A stretch of DNA of 56,307 nt from Alphaproteobacteria bacterium. Its GTDB lineage: Bacteria; Pseudomonadota; Alphaproteobacteria; UBA6615. Made by a program: the position numbers and the translations under genes. The stretch lies in contig JAJFJA010000073.1 in assembly GCA_021774445.1 (NCBI GenBank), positions 1-56,307 on the forward strand. Reading direction: 5' to 3'. Positions 43,999-52,494 of this stretch are shown piece by piece. The notes beneath the pieces are model-generated. The model was not told the origin of the DNA and made no database searches. It was given only the letters and a program-made list of their open reading frames with translations. Numbering within the stretch: the stretch's first letter is position 1; each line of letters begins with the position of its first letter.

Positions 43999-46821
43999 AT
44001 GACGGATCGTCGCAAGGTGGGATACACGGGACAAAGCGCGTATTGTCCGCCGATGGTGGGGACGGCAATCGAGGCAACCGAGCCGAGCCGCGGCCTGTGT
44101 CCGGCGGTGCCGGTGCTGGTCGCGGGCCGACGGGAGGCTTGCTGGCTAAGTCCCGATGGCGAGATCGAGACGCTGGATCTGAAAAGCGCAGCGCGGCGGG
44201 CGGCGGCGGCGCGACCGATGGTGTGCCACGGGCCGGCGATGGCGCGGCGGCTCGGGGTGCTTTCCTTCGCCCGCTACGAGCTGCTGGAGCTCTACGCCTT
44301 CGTCCTGCCGGCACGCTTCTGCCTACCGACCCCGCGCGGTCTGGCGGCGGCGCTGGGCCTAACCATGCCGCAGGACCTGGAGGGTGAGGCGCTGACCCTG
44401 TTCGACGCGGCCGACATGTTGCTGGACCGATTGGCGGCGACCGACGACCGGGACGCGGTGGCCGTGGCGACGGCCATGGCGCAGGCGGGCTGGCCCTGGG
44501 GCCCGGCGGCGTTGGCGGCCCTGGGCGCCCCGCAAGGCAGCGATGGCGATCCAAAACGGGGGCTGAAGGTGTGGCGGCGGCTGCCGGAATGGCAAGACGA
44601 TGCGCCGTCGCCGCCGTCCGGCAACCAACCGGTGGAGCCGCGCGAGGCACGCCAACGACTGGCGACACTGCTCGGCACGAGTGCTGAGGACCGGCCGCAG
44701 CAAGCGGACTTCGCCTCCGCCGCCTGTGCGGCATTCCAGCCGCGCAGCGCCCCCGACCAACCCAACGTGGTGCTGTCGGAAGCCGGCACCGGCACGGGCA
44801 AGACCCTGGGCTATATCGCGCCGGCCAGCTTGTGGGCGGAAAAGAACGGCGGAACGGTTTGGATCAGTACGTATACGCGCAATCTGCAGCGGCAGATCGA
44901 TGGCGAACTGGCACGCCTGTACCCGGACGCGGCGCAAAAAGCGGCGAAGGTGGTGATCCGCAAAGGACGCGAGAACTATCTGTGCCTGCTTAATATGGAG
45001 GAAGCCGTCAACCGCGTCGGCTTGATGACCCCGCCGCAGGCGATCGGGCTGGGACTGCTGGCGCGCTGGGCCTTGCGGACCCGCGATGGCGACCTTGGCG
45101 GCGATCTGCCGGCTTGGCTGCCGGCGGTTACCGGCGGGGCGACGATGTTGGCGCTGGCGGATCGGCGCGGCGAATGCATCTATTCGGCCTGCCCGCATTA
45201 CGGCCAGTGTTTTATCGAACATAGCGTGCGCCGGGCGCGGCATGCCGACCTGGTGATCGCCAACCACGCGCTGGTGATGATCCAGGCGGCGCTGGGTGGA
45301 CTGGATGACGGGCACCTGCCGACGCGCTATGTCTTCGACGAAGGCCATCACCTGTTCGACGCGGCCGACAGCGCCTTTGCCGGCCATCTCACCGGCCGGG
45401 AAACCGCCGATCTGCGGCGCTGGCTACTGGGGCCCGAAGCCCGCAGCCGGGACCGGTCGCGGGGCCTGAAGGAGCGGGTCGGCGATTTGGTCGGCGACGA
45501 TGAGGACGCGGCGGCGGCCTTGACCGACATTCTGGCGGCGGCGCGGGCGCTGCCCGGGCCCGGCTGGGCCAACCGGGTCGCCGACGGGGCGCCACAAGGA
45601 CCGGCGGAAGTGTTCCTGACCGAAGTCAGGGCGCAGGTCTATGCGCGGACGCGGGACTCGAACAGCCCCTACGATCTGGAGACCGAAACGACGCCGCTGA
45701 GCGAAGAACTGGCGGCCAGTGCGGCGGCGCTGCACGCGCGGTTGGCCGGGCTGGTCAAGCCGATGACCGTGCTGGCCAGCCGGTTGACGGCAAGACTCGA
45801 TGACGACGCGGACAGGTTGGAGACGAGCACGCGGGCGCGCATCGAGGCCATTTGCCGGAGCCTGCAGCGACGCGGGGCCCAGCAGGTCACGGGCTGGCGC
45901 AGCATGCTCGAAGCCCTCGCCGAGGAAACCCCGGAGAGCTTCGCCGATTGGTTCGCCATAGAGAGACATGACCGGCGGGATGTGGATGTGGGCCTGTACC
46001 GGCATTGGGTCGATCCGATGGTGCCGTTCGCCAATGCGGTGGCCAAGAAGACCCACGGCATGCTGGTAACCTCGGCCACACTAGCCGACGGCACCGGCGA
46101 CCTGGAGGCCGATTGGGCGGTGGCCGAACAGCGCACGGGGGCGGCACATCTGCCAGTGCAGGCGGTGCGGGCGCAGGTCGCCTCGCCCTTCGATTATGCA
46201 AACCTGACGCGCGTCTTGGTGGTGACGGACGTGCGCAAGGATGCACCGGAACAGGTGGCGGCCGCCTATCGGGAATTGTTCAAAGCGGCCGGCGGCGGGG
46301 CGCTGGGCCTGTTCACGGCGATCTCGCGGCTACGCATGGTGCATGGCGCCATTGCCGGGCCGCTGGAGGATTCCGGTTTGACGCTCTACGCCCAGCATCT
46401 CGACGGCATGGATGTGGCGACGCTGATCGATATCTTTCGCGCCGAAACGGATTCTTGCCTGCTGGGGACGGATGCGGTGCGCGACGGCGTGGATGTGCCG
46501 GGGCGATCGCTGCGGCTGTTGGTGTTCGACCGGGTGCCGTGGCCGCGTCCGAGCCTGCTACACAAGGCGCGACAAGCCGCGTTCGGGCGCAGCCGGTATG
46601 TCGACATGCTGACGCGGCTGCGCCTGGCACAGGCCTATGGCCGGCTGGTGCGCCGGCGCGACGACAAGGGCGTGTTCGTGTTGCTGGACCGGATGTTCCC
46701 GTCGCGGCTGCAGGGGGCCTTTCCCGACGGGGTGATCCCGGAACGGGTCGGGCTGGCGCAGGCGGTGGAGATCGTCGGCAGCTTCCTGCCAGACATGCCG
46801 GAGGACGAAGCTGGGCCTTGA
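43999..46821 (+). CDS. DinG/XPD-like ATP-dependent DNA helicase with Fe-S cluster site
   Basis: Superfamily 2 helicase of 940 residues that unwinds DNA 5'-to-3' and removes obstacles such as R-loops or RNA. Walker A AGTGTGKT lies near residue 262 and the DEAH-like box DEGHH near 446. Four cysteines at 329, 393, 398 and 404 fit the Fe-S cluster of DinG/XPD. Motif VI is QAYGRLVRR near 880. A 250-residue N-terminal extension has no recognised domain. It is followed 55 nt later by the TerB-like gene. Confidence 0.92.
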   Translation: MTDRRKVGYTGQSAYCPPMVGTAIEATEPSRGLCPAVPVLVAGRREACWLSPDGEIETLDLKSAARRAAAARPMVCHGPAMARRLGVLSFARYELLELYAFVLPARFCLPTPRGLAAALGLTMPQDLEGEALTLFDAADMLLDRLAATDDRDAVAVATAMAQAGWPWGPAALAALGAPQGSDGDPKRGLKVWRRLPEWQDDAPSPPSGNQPVEPREARQRLATLLGTSAEDRPQQADFASAACAAFQPRSAPDQPNVVLSEAGTGTGKTLGYIAPASLWAEKNGGTVWISTYTRNLQRQIDGELARLYPDAAQKAAKVVIRKGRENYLCLLNMEEAVNRVGLMTPPQAIGLGLLARWALRTRDGDLGGDLPAWLPAVTGGATMLALADRRGECIYSACPHYGQCFIEHSVRRARHADLVIANHALVMIQAALGGLDDGHLPTRYVFDEGHHLFDAADSAFAGHLTGRETADLRRWLLGPEARSRDRSRGLKERVGDLVGDDEDAAAALTDILAAARALPGPGWANRVADGAPQGPAEVFLTEVRAQVYARTRDSNSPYDLETETTPLSEELAASAAALHARLAGLVKPMTVLASRLTARLDDDADRLETSTRARIEAICRSLQRRGAQQVTGWRSMLEALAEETPESFADWFAIERHDRRDVDVGLYRHWVDPMVPFANAVAKKTHGMLVTSATLADGTGDLEADWAVAEQRTGAAHLPVQAVRAQVASPFDYANLTRVLVVTDVRKDAPEQVAAAYRELFKAAGGGALGLFTAISRLRMVHGAIAGPLEDSGLTLYAQHLDGMDVATLIDIFRAETDSCLLGTDAVRDGVDVPGRSLRLLVFDRVPWPRPSLLHKARQAAFGRSRYVDMLTRLRLAQAYGRLVRRRDDKGVFVLLDRMFPSRLQGAFPDGVIPERVGLAQAVEIVGSFLPDMPEDEAGP

Positions 46822-46876
46822 CGGGGCGCGGCGGGTCGGCTTTATCACGCCTTGAAGCAACCCCAAGGAACCGACG

Positions 46877-47281
46877 ATGATCGACCAACATACGGCTCTC
46901 ATCTACGCTATGGTTATGGCCTCGGCCGCGGATCGGGACATGACCGATGCGGAGCTGCAACAGATCGGCGATATCGTCAGCCATCTACCGGCGTTCCGGG
47001 GCTTCGACACCGGCCGGCTCAGCGAAATTGCCGAGAACTGCGCCGAACTGATGACCGCCGAGGATGGGCTGGATCAAGCCTTCGAGCAAATCAAGGCGGC
47101 GCTGCCCGGACGCATGTGCGAGACGGCGTATGCGCTGGCTTGTGACGTGGTGGCCGTCGACGGCCAGGCGAGCCAGGAAGAACTGCGCCTGCTGGAGATG
47201 ATGCGCCACCGTATCGGCGTCGGCCGGCTGCCGGCGGCGGCGATCGAGCGCGGCGCGGCAGCGCGCAACCGTACCGCTTGA
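46877..47281 (+). CDS. TerB-like (tellurite resistance TerB/DjlA fold) protein
   Basis: A 134-residue all-helical protein with the TerB pattern. The N-terminal block is ALIYAMVMASAADRDMTDAELQQI and the second is ACDVVAVDGQASQEELRLL; each has the Asp/Glu-rich loop that binds metal in the family. It is single-domain, with no J-domain or membrane segment. It follows the helicase and may be co-transcribed. A stress or metal role is suspected from the family only. Confidence 0.82.
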   Translation: MIDQHTALIYAMVMASAADRDMTDAELQQIGDIVSHLPAFRGFDTGRLSEIAENCAELMTAEDGLDQAFEQIKAALPGRMCETAYALACDVVAVDGQASQEELRLLEMMRHRIGVGRLPAAAIERGAAARNRTA

Positions 47282-47286
47282 GCCGC

Positions 47287-47787
47287 CTAGCGGCGCGGCG
47301 CGGTCGCCGCCGACGGCGCGCGGACACGAGGCCGCAGGCCCAAAAGCAAACGTAGGGCGCCGGCGAAGGCGGCTTGATCCTGACGCAACGCCGCGAAGAA
47401 CTTTGTGTCCACGGCCTGCACGCCCGGTGCCGCCGAGGCGACCCGTTCGCGGCCGGCCGCGGTCAGCGTGACGCGGCGACTGCGCGTATCATCGGCGCGG
47501 CGACGAGCAATCAAGCCGCTACGCTGGAGCTGGCGCAGCACGGTCGAGGCCATGGTGACATCCATGCCGCACAGATCGGCGAGCTGGCGCTGATTGGCGC
47601 CGTCCGGGCGGGTGTCGACGGCCAGGGACGCCAATGCGTCGAGCAGGGCAAATTGCGCCTGGGTGAGCCCCTGGTCCTTCAGGACATCGCGTAGAGCACG
47701 CTGCCAGGTATTGGCGGCGCGCCACAGGAGGACACCCGGGGTCTCGCCGGGGGTGTTACTGCGCGCTTTGATGGTGATATTTGGCAT
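47287..47787 (-). CDS. MarR-family transcriptional regulator
   Basis: Winged helix-turn-helix repressor of 166 residues. The HTH helix is NQRQLADLCGMDVTMASTVLRQLQRSGLIARR, within which GMDVTMASTVLRQLQ is the recognition helix. The wing is DTRSRRVTLTAAG. The ATG at 47787 sits inside an inverted repeat, so the protein probably represses its own gene. No obvious target lies divergently in the 410-nt gap to groEL, and the helicase/TerB pair converges on it. Confidence 0.91.
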   Translation of the reverse strand: MPNITIKARSNTPGETPGVLLWRAANTWQRALRDVLKDQGLTQAQFALLDALASLAVDTRPDGANQRQLADLCGMDVTMASTVLRQLQRSGLIARRRADDTRSRRVTLTAAGRERVASAAPGVQAVDTKFFAALRQDQAAFAGALRLLLGLRPRVRAPSAATAPRR

Positions 47788-47805
47788 ACCTAATATTGGT
47801 ATACC
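47786..47805 (-). promoter_or_regulatory. Probable MarR operator at its own start codon
   Basis: ATACC-TAATATT-GGTAT (47786-47802) is a perfect inverted repeat. GGTATACC (47798-47805) adds a further overlapping palindrome. Both cover the start codon of the MarR gene and the bases before it, typical of autorepression. Confidence 0.65.
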
Positions 47806-47875
47806 ATCTATAGCCGGAAGAAAAGGCTGCAACACGGGGGTCAGGGGTCACCCGCCGGCAGAATCCGATCACATT

Positions 47876-48116
47876 ATGACCGTGAGCTTTCCACACCTCA
47901 TGCCCTACGCACCTTATGTGGTCACCAAGGACGTCGGACCAATGGACCCCCATCAACGTGCCGGCACCTTGGATTACGGCGGGCGCAACGCCGGGCCGCA
48001 CGGCTATCTGTACTTCATGGTTCAACCAGATCAAGCCGAGGCTATCCGCGAAATATGCTGATTCGCTCGATCGGCTCTGTGACCTGAACCCCAATTGGTG
48101 CCTGTCCAGCGGGTAG
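47876..48116 (+). pseudogene. Possible decayed reading frame with internal frameshift (uncertain)
   Basis: A 61-codon frame (start 47876, ends ...QAEAIREIC then stop at 48061) reads like a protein end. The next frame continues with SLDRLCDLNPNWCLSSG to 48116, as if a frameshift split one small protein. There is no ribosome site and no recognised family. It may equally be chance, since the 410-nt gap (47788-48197) is otherwise empty apart from the groEL terminator. Confidence 0.25.
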
Positions 48117-48144
48117 CGAAGAGGCTGCGTCTTTGAGAAAAAAG

Positions 48145-48174
48145 AAAAGGCCGCACCCTTCGGTGCGGCCTTTT
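48145..48174 (-). terminator. Rho-independent terminator of groEL
   Basis: A 13-bp stem (AAAAGGCCGCACC / GGTGCGGCCTTTT) with a 4-nt loop at 48158-48161. On the minus strand it continues into a run of T with C interruptions (CTTTTTTC). It lies about 25 nt past the groEL stop. Confidence 0.93.
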
Positions 48175-48197
48175 CCGATAACTCAGGTCGCGGGGAA

Positions 48198-49853
48198 TTA
48201 CATTCCCATGCCACCCATGCCGCCCATGCCACCCATATCGGGCATGCCGCCGCCGCCGCCAGCGCCCTTGGGCTCAGGCTTCTCGGCAACCATTGCCTCG
48301 GTGGTGATCAGCAGGCCAGCCACGGAAGCGGCGTCCTGCAGAGCCGTCAAGACGACCTTGGTCGGGTCGACGATGCCGGCCTTCACCATATCGGTGTAGG
48401 TACCGGACTGGGCGTCGTAACCACGGTTGTTGTCCTTTTGCTCAAGCAGCTTGCCGACAACCACGGCACCGTCTTCGCCGGCATTCTCGACGATCTGACG
48501 GACCGGCGCCTGGATGGCGCGGCGAACGATGTCAATGCCGACACGCTGGTCGTCATTGACCGGCTCGAGCTTCTTCAAGGCACGCGTGGCATAGAGCAGG
48601 GCGACACCGCCGCCCGGGACAATGCCCTCCTCAACCGCGGCGCGGGTCGCATGCATCGCGTCTTCGACGCGGTCCTTACGCTCCTTGACCTCGATCTCGG
48701 TGGCGCCGCCGACACGCAGGACGGCAACACCGCCGGCCAGCTTGGCAAGACGCTCCTGCAGCTTCTCACGATCGTAGTCCGACGAGGTCTCGTCGATCTG
48801 CGCCCGGATCTGGCCGCAGCGCGCCTGGATCTCGCCCTTCTTGCCGGCGCCGTCGATGATGGTGCTCTCCTCTTTGGTGAGCAGCACCCGCTTGGCGCGG
48901 CCGAGCATGTCGATGGTGACATTCTCGAGCTTGATGCCGAGGTCCTCGGAGATCACCTGACCACCGGTCAAAATGGCGATATCCTCGAGCATGGCTTTGC
49001 GGCGATCGCCGAAGCCCGGGGCTTTGACGGCCGAAACCTTGAGACCGCCACGCAGCTTATTGACGACGAGCGTGGCCAGGGCCTCGCCCTCGACGTCCTC
49101 AGCGATGATCAACAGCGGCCGGCCGCTTTGCACCACGGTCTCGAGAATCGGCAGCATCGCCTGCAGGCTCGACAGCTTCTTCTCGTGCAGCAAGACGTAA
49201 GGATCGTCTAGCTCGCAGACCATCTTGTCAGCGTTGGTGATGAAGTAGGGGCTGAGATAGCCACGGTCGAACTGCATGCCCTCGACAACCTCGAGTTCGG
49301 TATGCAGGGACTTGGCTTCCTCGACCGTGATCACGCCCTCATTGCCGACCTTCTGCATGGCCTCGGCCAAATAGTCGCCAACCTCAACATCGCCATTGGC
49401 GGAAATGGTGCCAACCTGGGCAATTTCCTCGTTGGTCTTGACCTTCTTGGCGCGCTTGGCGATGTCGGCGGATACGGCCTCAACAGCGAGGTCGACGCCG
49501 CGCTTGAGATCCATCGGGTTCATGCCCGCGGCAACCGCCTTACAGCCCTCGCGGACGATGGCCTGGGCCAAAACGGTGGCCGTGGTGGTGCCGTCACCGG
49601 CGATATCGCTGGTCTTGGAGGCGACCTCCTTGACCATCTGGGCGCCCATGTTCTCGAACTTGTCCTCAAGCTCGATTTCCTTGGCGACCGTTACGCCGTC
49701 CTTGGTGATGCGGGGGGCACCGAACGACTTGTCGAGGACAACGTTGCGGCCCTTCGGGCCCAACGTCACCTTGACCGCGTCGGCGAGGATGTCCACACCA
49801 CGGAGCATCTGCTCCCGGGCGTGGCTCGAAAATCTTACTTCTTTTGCAGCCAT
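48198..49853 (-). CDS. groL: Chaperonin GroEL (60 kDa)
   Basis: Double-ring ATP-driven folding chamber. The 551-residue product begins AAKEVRFSSHAREQMLRG and contains the ATP-binding GDGTTTATVLAQ. It ends with the GGM-repeat tail (MGGMGGMGGMGM), all typical of group I chaperonins. It lies 15 nt after groES and shares its CIRCE-controlled promoter. Confidence 0.99.
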   Translation of the reverse strand: MAAKEVRFSSHAREQMLRGVDILADAVKVTLGPKGRNVVLDKSFGAPRITKDGVTVAKEIELEDKFENMGAQMVKEVASKTSDIAGDGTTTATVLAQAIVREGCKAVAAGMNPMDLKRGVDLAVEAVSADIAKRAKKVKTNEEIAQVGTISANGDVEVGDYLAEAMQKVGNEGVITVEEAKSLHTELEVVEGMQFDRGYLSPYFITNADKMVCELDDPYVLLHEKKLSSLQAMLPILETVVQSGRPLLIIAEDVEGEALATLVVNKLRGGLKVSAVKAPGFGDRRKAMLEDIAILTGGQVISEDLGIKLENVTIDMLGRAKRVLLTKEESTIIDGAGKKGEIQARCGQIRAQIDETSSDYDREKLQERLAKLAGGVAVLRVGGATEIEVKERKDRVEDAMHATRAAVEEGIVPGGGVALLYATRALKKLEPVNDDQRVGIDIVRRAIQAPVRQIVENAGEDGAVVVGKLLEQKDNNRGYDAQSGTYTDMVKAGIVDPTKVVLTALQDAASVAGLLITTEAMVAEKPEPKGAGGGGGMPDMGGMGGMGGMGM

Positions 49854-49868
49854 AGCCTCATTCGCTCC

Positions 49869-50186
49869 TTACGCGGCTTTCCGCGATTTCTTCTTCGTGC
49901 CTTCGATAATGCCCATGATGTCGGACTCCTTCATAATCAGAAGATCGTCGCCATCAATCTTGACCTCGGTGCCAGACCATTTGCCAAACAGAATGCGGTC
50001 GCCGGCCTTAACATCGAGGGGAGCCACCTTGCCGCTGTCGTCACGGGCTCCTGGGCCAACGGCGACGATTTCACCTTCCATCGGCTTCTCTTGAGCCGTG
50101 TCCGGAATAATGATCCCACCGGCTGTCTTGGCTTCGCCGTCCAAACGGCGAACCACTACCCGATCATGTAACGGGCGAAAGTTCAT
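49869..50186 (-). CDS. groS: Co-chaperonin GroES (10 kDa)
   Basis: Heptameric lid of the GroEL chamber. The 105-residue product begins NFRPLHDRVVVRR and has the mobile-loop segment KTAGGIIIPDTA. A basic tail TKKKSRKAA extends it beyond the usual 95 residues. GGAGG stands seven bases before the ATG. It is first in the operon. Confidence 0.98.
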   Translation of the reverse strand: MNFRPLHDRVVVRRLDGEAKTAGGIIIPDTAQEKPMEGEIVAVGPGARDDSGKVAPLDVKAGDRILFGKWSGTEVKIDGDDLLIMKESDIMGIIEGTKKKSRKAA

Positions 50187-50237
50187 TCCCTAACCTCCAA
50201 TTGATCCCGCGCCTCAGTCGTTAAGGTCGCGGCGTTG

Positions 50238-50264
50238 TTAGCACTCTCATGTGTTGAGTGCCAG
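50238..50264 (-). promoter_or_regulatory. CIRCE operator (HrcA) for groESL
   Basis: The inverted repeat TTAGCACTC-N9-GAGTGCCAG matches the CIRCE consensus with two mismatches at the last three bases. It is the binding site for the heat-sensitive repressor HrcA. It overlaps the predicted transcription start, so repression should block initiation. Confidence 0.9.
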
Positions 50265-50265
50265 A

Positions 50266-50294
50266 CACCTAGTGGCCAGCCGTTGCGTTGTCAA
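50266..50294 (-). promoter_or_regulatory. Promoter of groESL
   Basis: TTGACA at 50294-50289 on the minus strand, 17 bases, then TAGGTG at 50271-50266 as a weak -10. The start would fall near 50259, inside the CIRCE element. Confidence 0.6.
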
Positions 50295-50458
50295 GATGCC
50301 GGCCCGGCAAATAAGCATCACCGCAAAAGTTGGGTTGGCAGCACTCTTACCTCCTTGCTGCTAAGCTTCTGTTTTCGCACAACTTTTTCATTGCGCGTTA
50401 ACGATATAGCCGGCAAAATTCTGGGTGGGCAAGGAGCCGCCAAGAACCAGGAGGTTCG

Positions 50459-50749
50459 ATGATCGACCATAACCAAGACCGAGCGGAGAGCGGGTTAGAA
50501 CAGCAGCTCGACGGATTCCGCCTCACCACCGCCGAAATCATCTATCACATGCCGGACCATCCGGGGCTGCTACAAAGCTTTGTTTGGCAGCAGTTGGACA
50601 AAGCGCCGGAATTTCCCCGGCTGCGGCGATTTCTCGACTTTTGGGCGCGGAATCTCGACGGCAAGTTGCATACGGTGACCGTCGCCCACGCCGAACTGAT
50701 TACGGCAGGCACCTGCCGTAACGCGACATTCATGGCGACCTTGCATTAA
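50459..50749 (+). CDS. usg: Usg-like protein of unknown function
   Basis: A 96-residue protein matching the alphaproteobacterial Usg family, first noted near tryptophan biosynthesis genes. No biochemical role is known. Recognisable blocks are FRLTTAEIIYHMPDHPGLL and FPRLRRFLDFWARNLDG; it lacks membrane helices and Cys pairs. AGGAGG stands four bases before the ATG, a strong ribosome site. It is divergent from groES. No trp genes are near in this genome. Confidence 0.8.
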   Translation: MIDHNQDRAESGLEQQLDGFRLTTAEIIYHMPDHPGLLQSFVWQQLDKAPEFPRLRRFLDFWARNLDGKLHTVTVAHAELITAGTCRNATFMATLH

Positions 50750-50941
50750 GGCCAGGATGGCGGCGACGATCAGATGTTCGTCATGGCGGCAGACAATAGT
50801 TGAAATAACCGTCGCGGGCGGCAATAGTCCCTGGCGGCGTCGTTAAGTGCAGCAAGGGGTTAGTGAATGGCCCCGGCTAGGCCACTGACCGGCCGCACTA
50901 TCCGGTGCACGATGCCGTAGGTTGGGCCGGAGGCTTCCTGG

Positions 50942-52270
50942 ATGACGTTAAAGGTTGCGGTCGTTGGATCCGGACCCAGCGGATTCTATGCGACAGAGGC
51001 CCTGGCCAAAAAATGTCCCGGCTGCGAGATCGATATTATCGAGCGCCTGCCGACACCCTTCGGCCTCATCCGCGGCGGCGTGGCGCCGGATCATCAGAGC
51101 ACAAAACGCGTGAGCCGGGCCTTCGAGCGCACCGTGGCAAGGCCGGAAGTGCATTATTACGGCAACGTGGCCATCGGTCAGGACATCTCTCTGGTCGCGC
51201 TGCGTGATACCTACGACGCGGTCATATTGGCCATCGGAGCGCCGCTCGACCGGCCGTTGAATATCCCCGGCGACAAGCTGGCCGGCGTCATCGGTTCGGC
51301 CGCTTTCGTCGGTTGGTATAACGGCCATCCGGATTATCGCGACCTGGAGCCGGACCTGGACTGTCAGGCCGTGGCGATCCTCGGCAACGGCAATGTGGCG
51401 TTGGACATCGCCCGGCTGCTGGTGAAAACCCGGGGCGAACTGGCGGTGACCGATTTACCGGACTATGCTCTGGAAGCCATTACCAAGTCGCGGATCAGCG
51501 ATGTCTACATGCTGGGGCGACGCGGACCGGCGGAGGCCAAATTCACCAACGTAGAATTGCGTGAGATGGGCCAACTGGAGAATTGCGTGCCCGTCGTCGA
51601 TCCGGCGCAGCTGCCGGAAAGCATCGAGGGGCAGGATTGCTCCGAACGGGATCTGCGGCTGAAGCAAAAAAACCTGGCCACTCTGCAGTCCTTCGCGACG
51701 GTCGACCCGAGCGGCAAGCACAAACGGGTGCATTTCTGCTTCTTCGCCCAACCAAAGGCGGTGTTGGGTGAGGACCGGGTCAGCGGGTTGCGGCTGGAAC
51801 GTACCAGGGTCGTCGACGGCAAACCGGAAGGGACCGGCGAGGTCTTCGATCTTGCCTGTGGTCTGGTGATCCCAGCAATCGGATACCGCTCGGCCCGCAT
51901 CGAAGGCGTGCCGTTCGACGAGCGGCGCGGGATCATTCCGAACGAAGACGGCCGGGTCGCCGAAGGCCTCTATGTCGCCGGCTGGATCCGACGCGGGCCA
52001 ACCGGGGTGATCGGTACGAATAAACCGGATGGCGAGGTGGTGGCCGACCATATTCAAGGCCACGTCGCGGCCGGCGGTAAGCCGGGCCGGCAAGGACTGG
52101 AAGCGGCGCTGCAGAGCAAGGGCGTGCAATGGGTTGATTTGAAGGGCTGGCAGGCCATCGACCAAGCGGAGATCGAACACGCCCGAGACGGCGCGCCAAG
52201 AGCGAAGCTGCTTACCATCGACGAAATGCTGGCGGCGGCAGATGACGACGTTACGGAGGCGGCCAACTGA
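50942..52270 (+). CDS. Ferredoxin-NADP+ reductase, adrenodoxin-reductase type (FprA-like)
   Basis: FAD enzyme moving electrons between NADP(H) and ferredoxin. The 442-residue product has the FAD motif VVGSGPSGFYA (residues 7-17), the block RLPTPFGLIRGGVAPDH and the NADP motif ILGNGNVALDIA. The segment VAGWIRRGPTGVIGTN near the C-terminus binds FAD. It resembles mitochondrial adrenodoxin reductase rather than plant-type FNR. GGAGG precedes the ATG. It stands 224 nt before korA. Confidence 0.92.
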   Translation: MTLKVAVVGSGPSGFYATEALAKKCPGCEIDIIERLPTPFGLIRGGVAPDHQSTKRVSRAFERTVARPEVHYYGNVAIGQDISLVALRDTYDAVILAIGAPLDRPLNIPGDKLAGVIGSAAFVGWYNGHPDYRDLEPDLDCQAVAILGNGNVALDIARLLVKTRGELAVTDLPDYALEAITKSRISDVYMLGRRGPAEAKFTNVELREMGQLENCVPVVDPAQLPESIEGQDCSERDLRLKQKNLATLQSFATVDPSGKHKRVHFCFFAQPKAVLGEDRVSGLRLERTRVVDGKPEGTGEVFDLACGLVIPAIGYRSARIEGVPFDERRGIIPNEDGRVAEGLYVAGWIRRGPTGVIGTNKPDGEVVADHIQGHVAAGGKPGRQGLEAALQSKGVQWVDLKGWQAIDQAEIEHARDGAPRAKLLTIDEMLAAADDDVTEAAN

Positions 52271-52494
52271 CCCGGGTGTGAACACCACAGGGCAAGGAAT
52301 AATGGACGATGGGCTGCTGGGTACTTGCACCGGCGTCACCGGCGGCGAAAATGAGGCGCTTGTGCCGACTTCACTGGCCGCCAATATGGACTAAATAGGT
52401 GGTAGGCGAACAACATCCGTCCACCGCAGATGGCGACAAGCGGATACCGAGGCTCGGCGACGGCTGAGACCAAACAACGAGAGGCCCGATACCG

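Noticed and set aside
50187..50458. A trp-type leader or attenuator before usg
   Set aside because: No Trp-codon leader peptide or attenuator hairpin pair is visible; the region is explained by the groESL promoter, CIRCE and the usg ribosome site.
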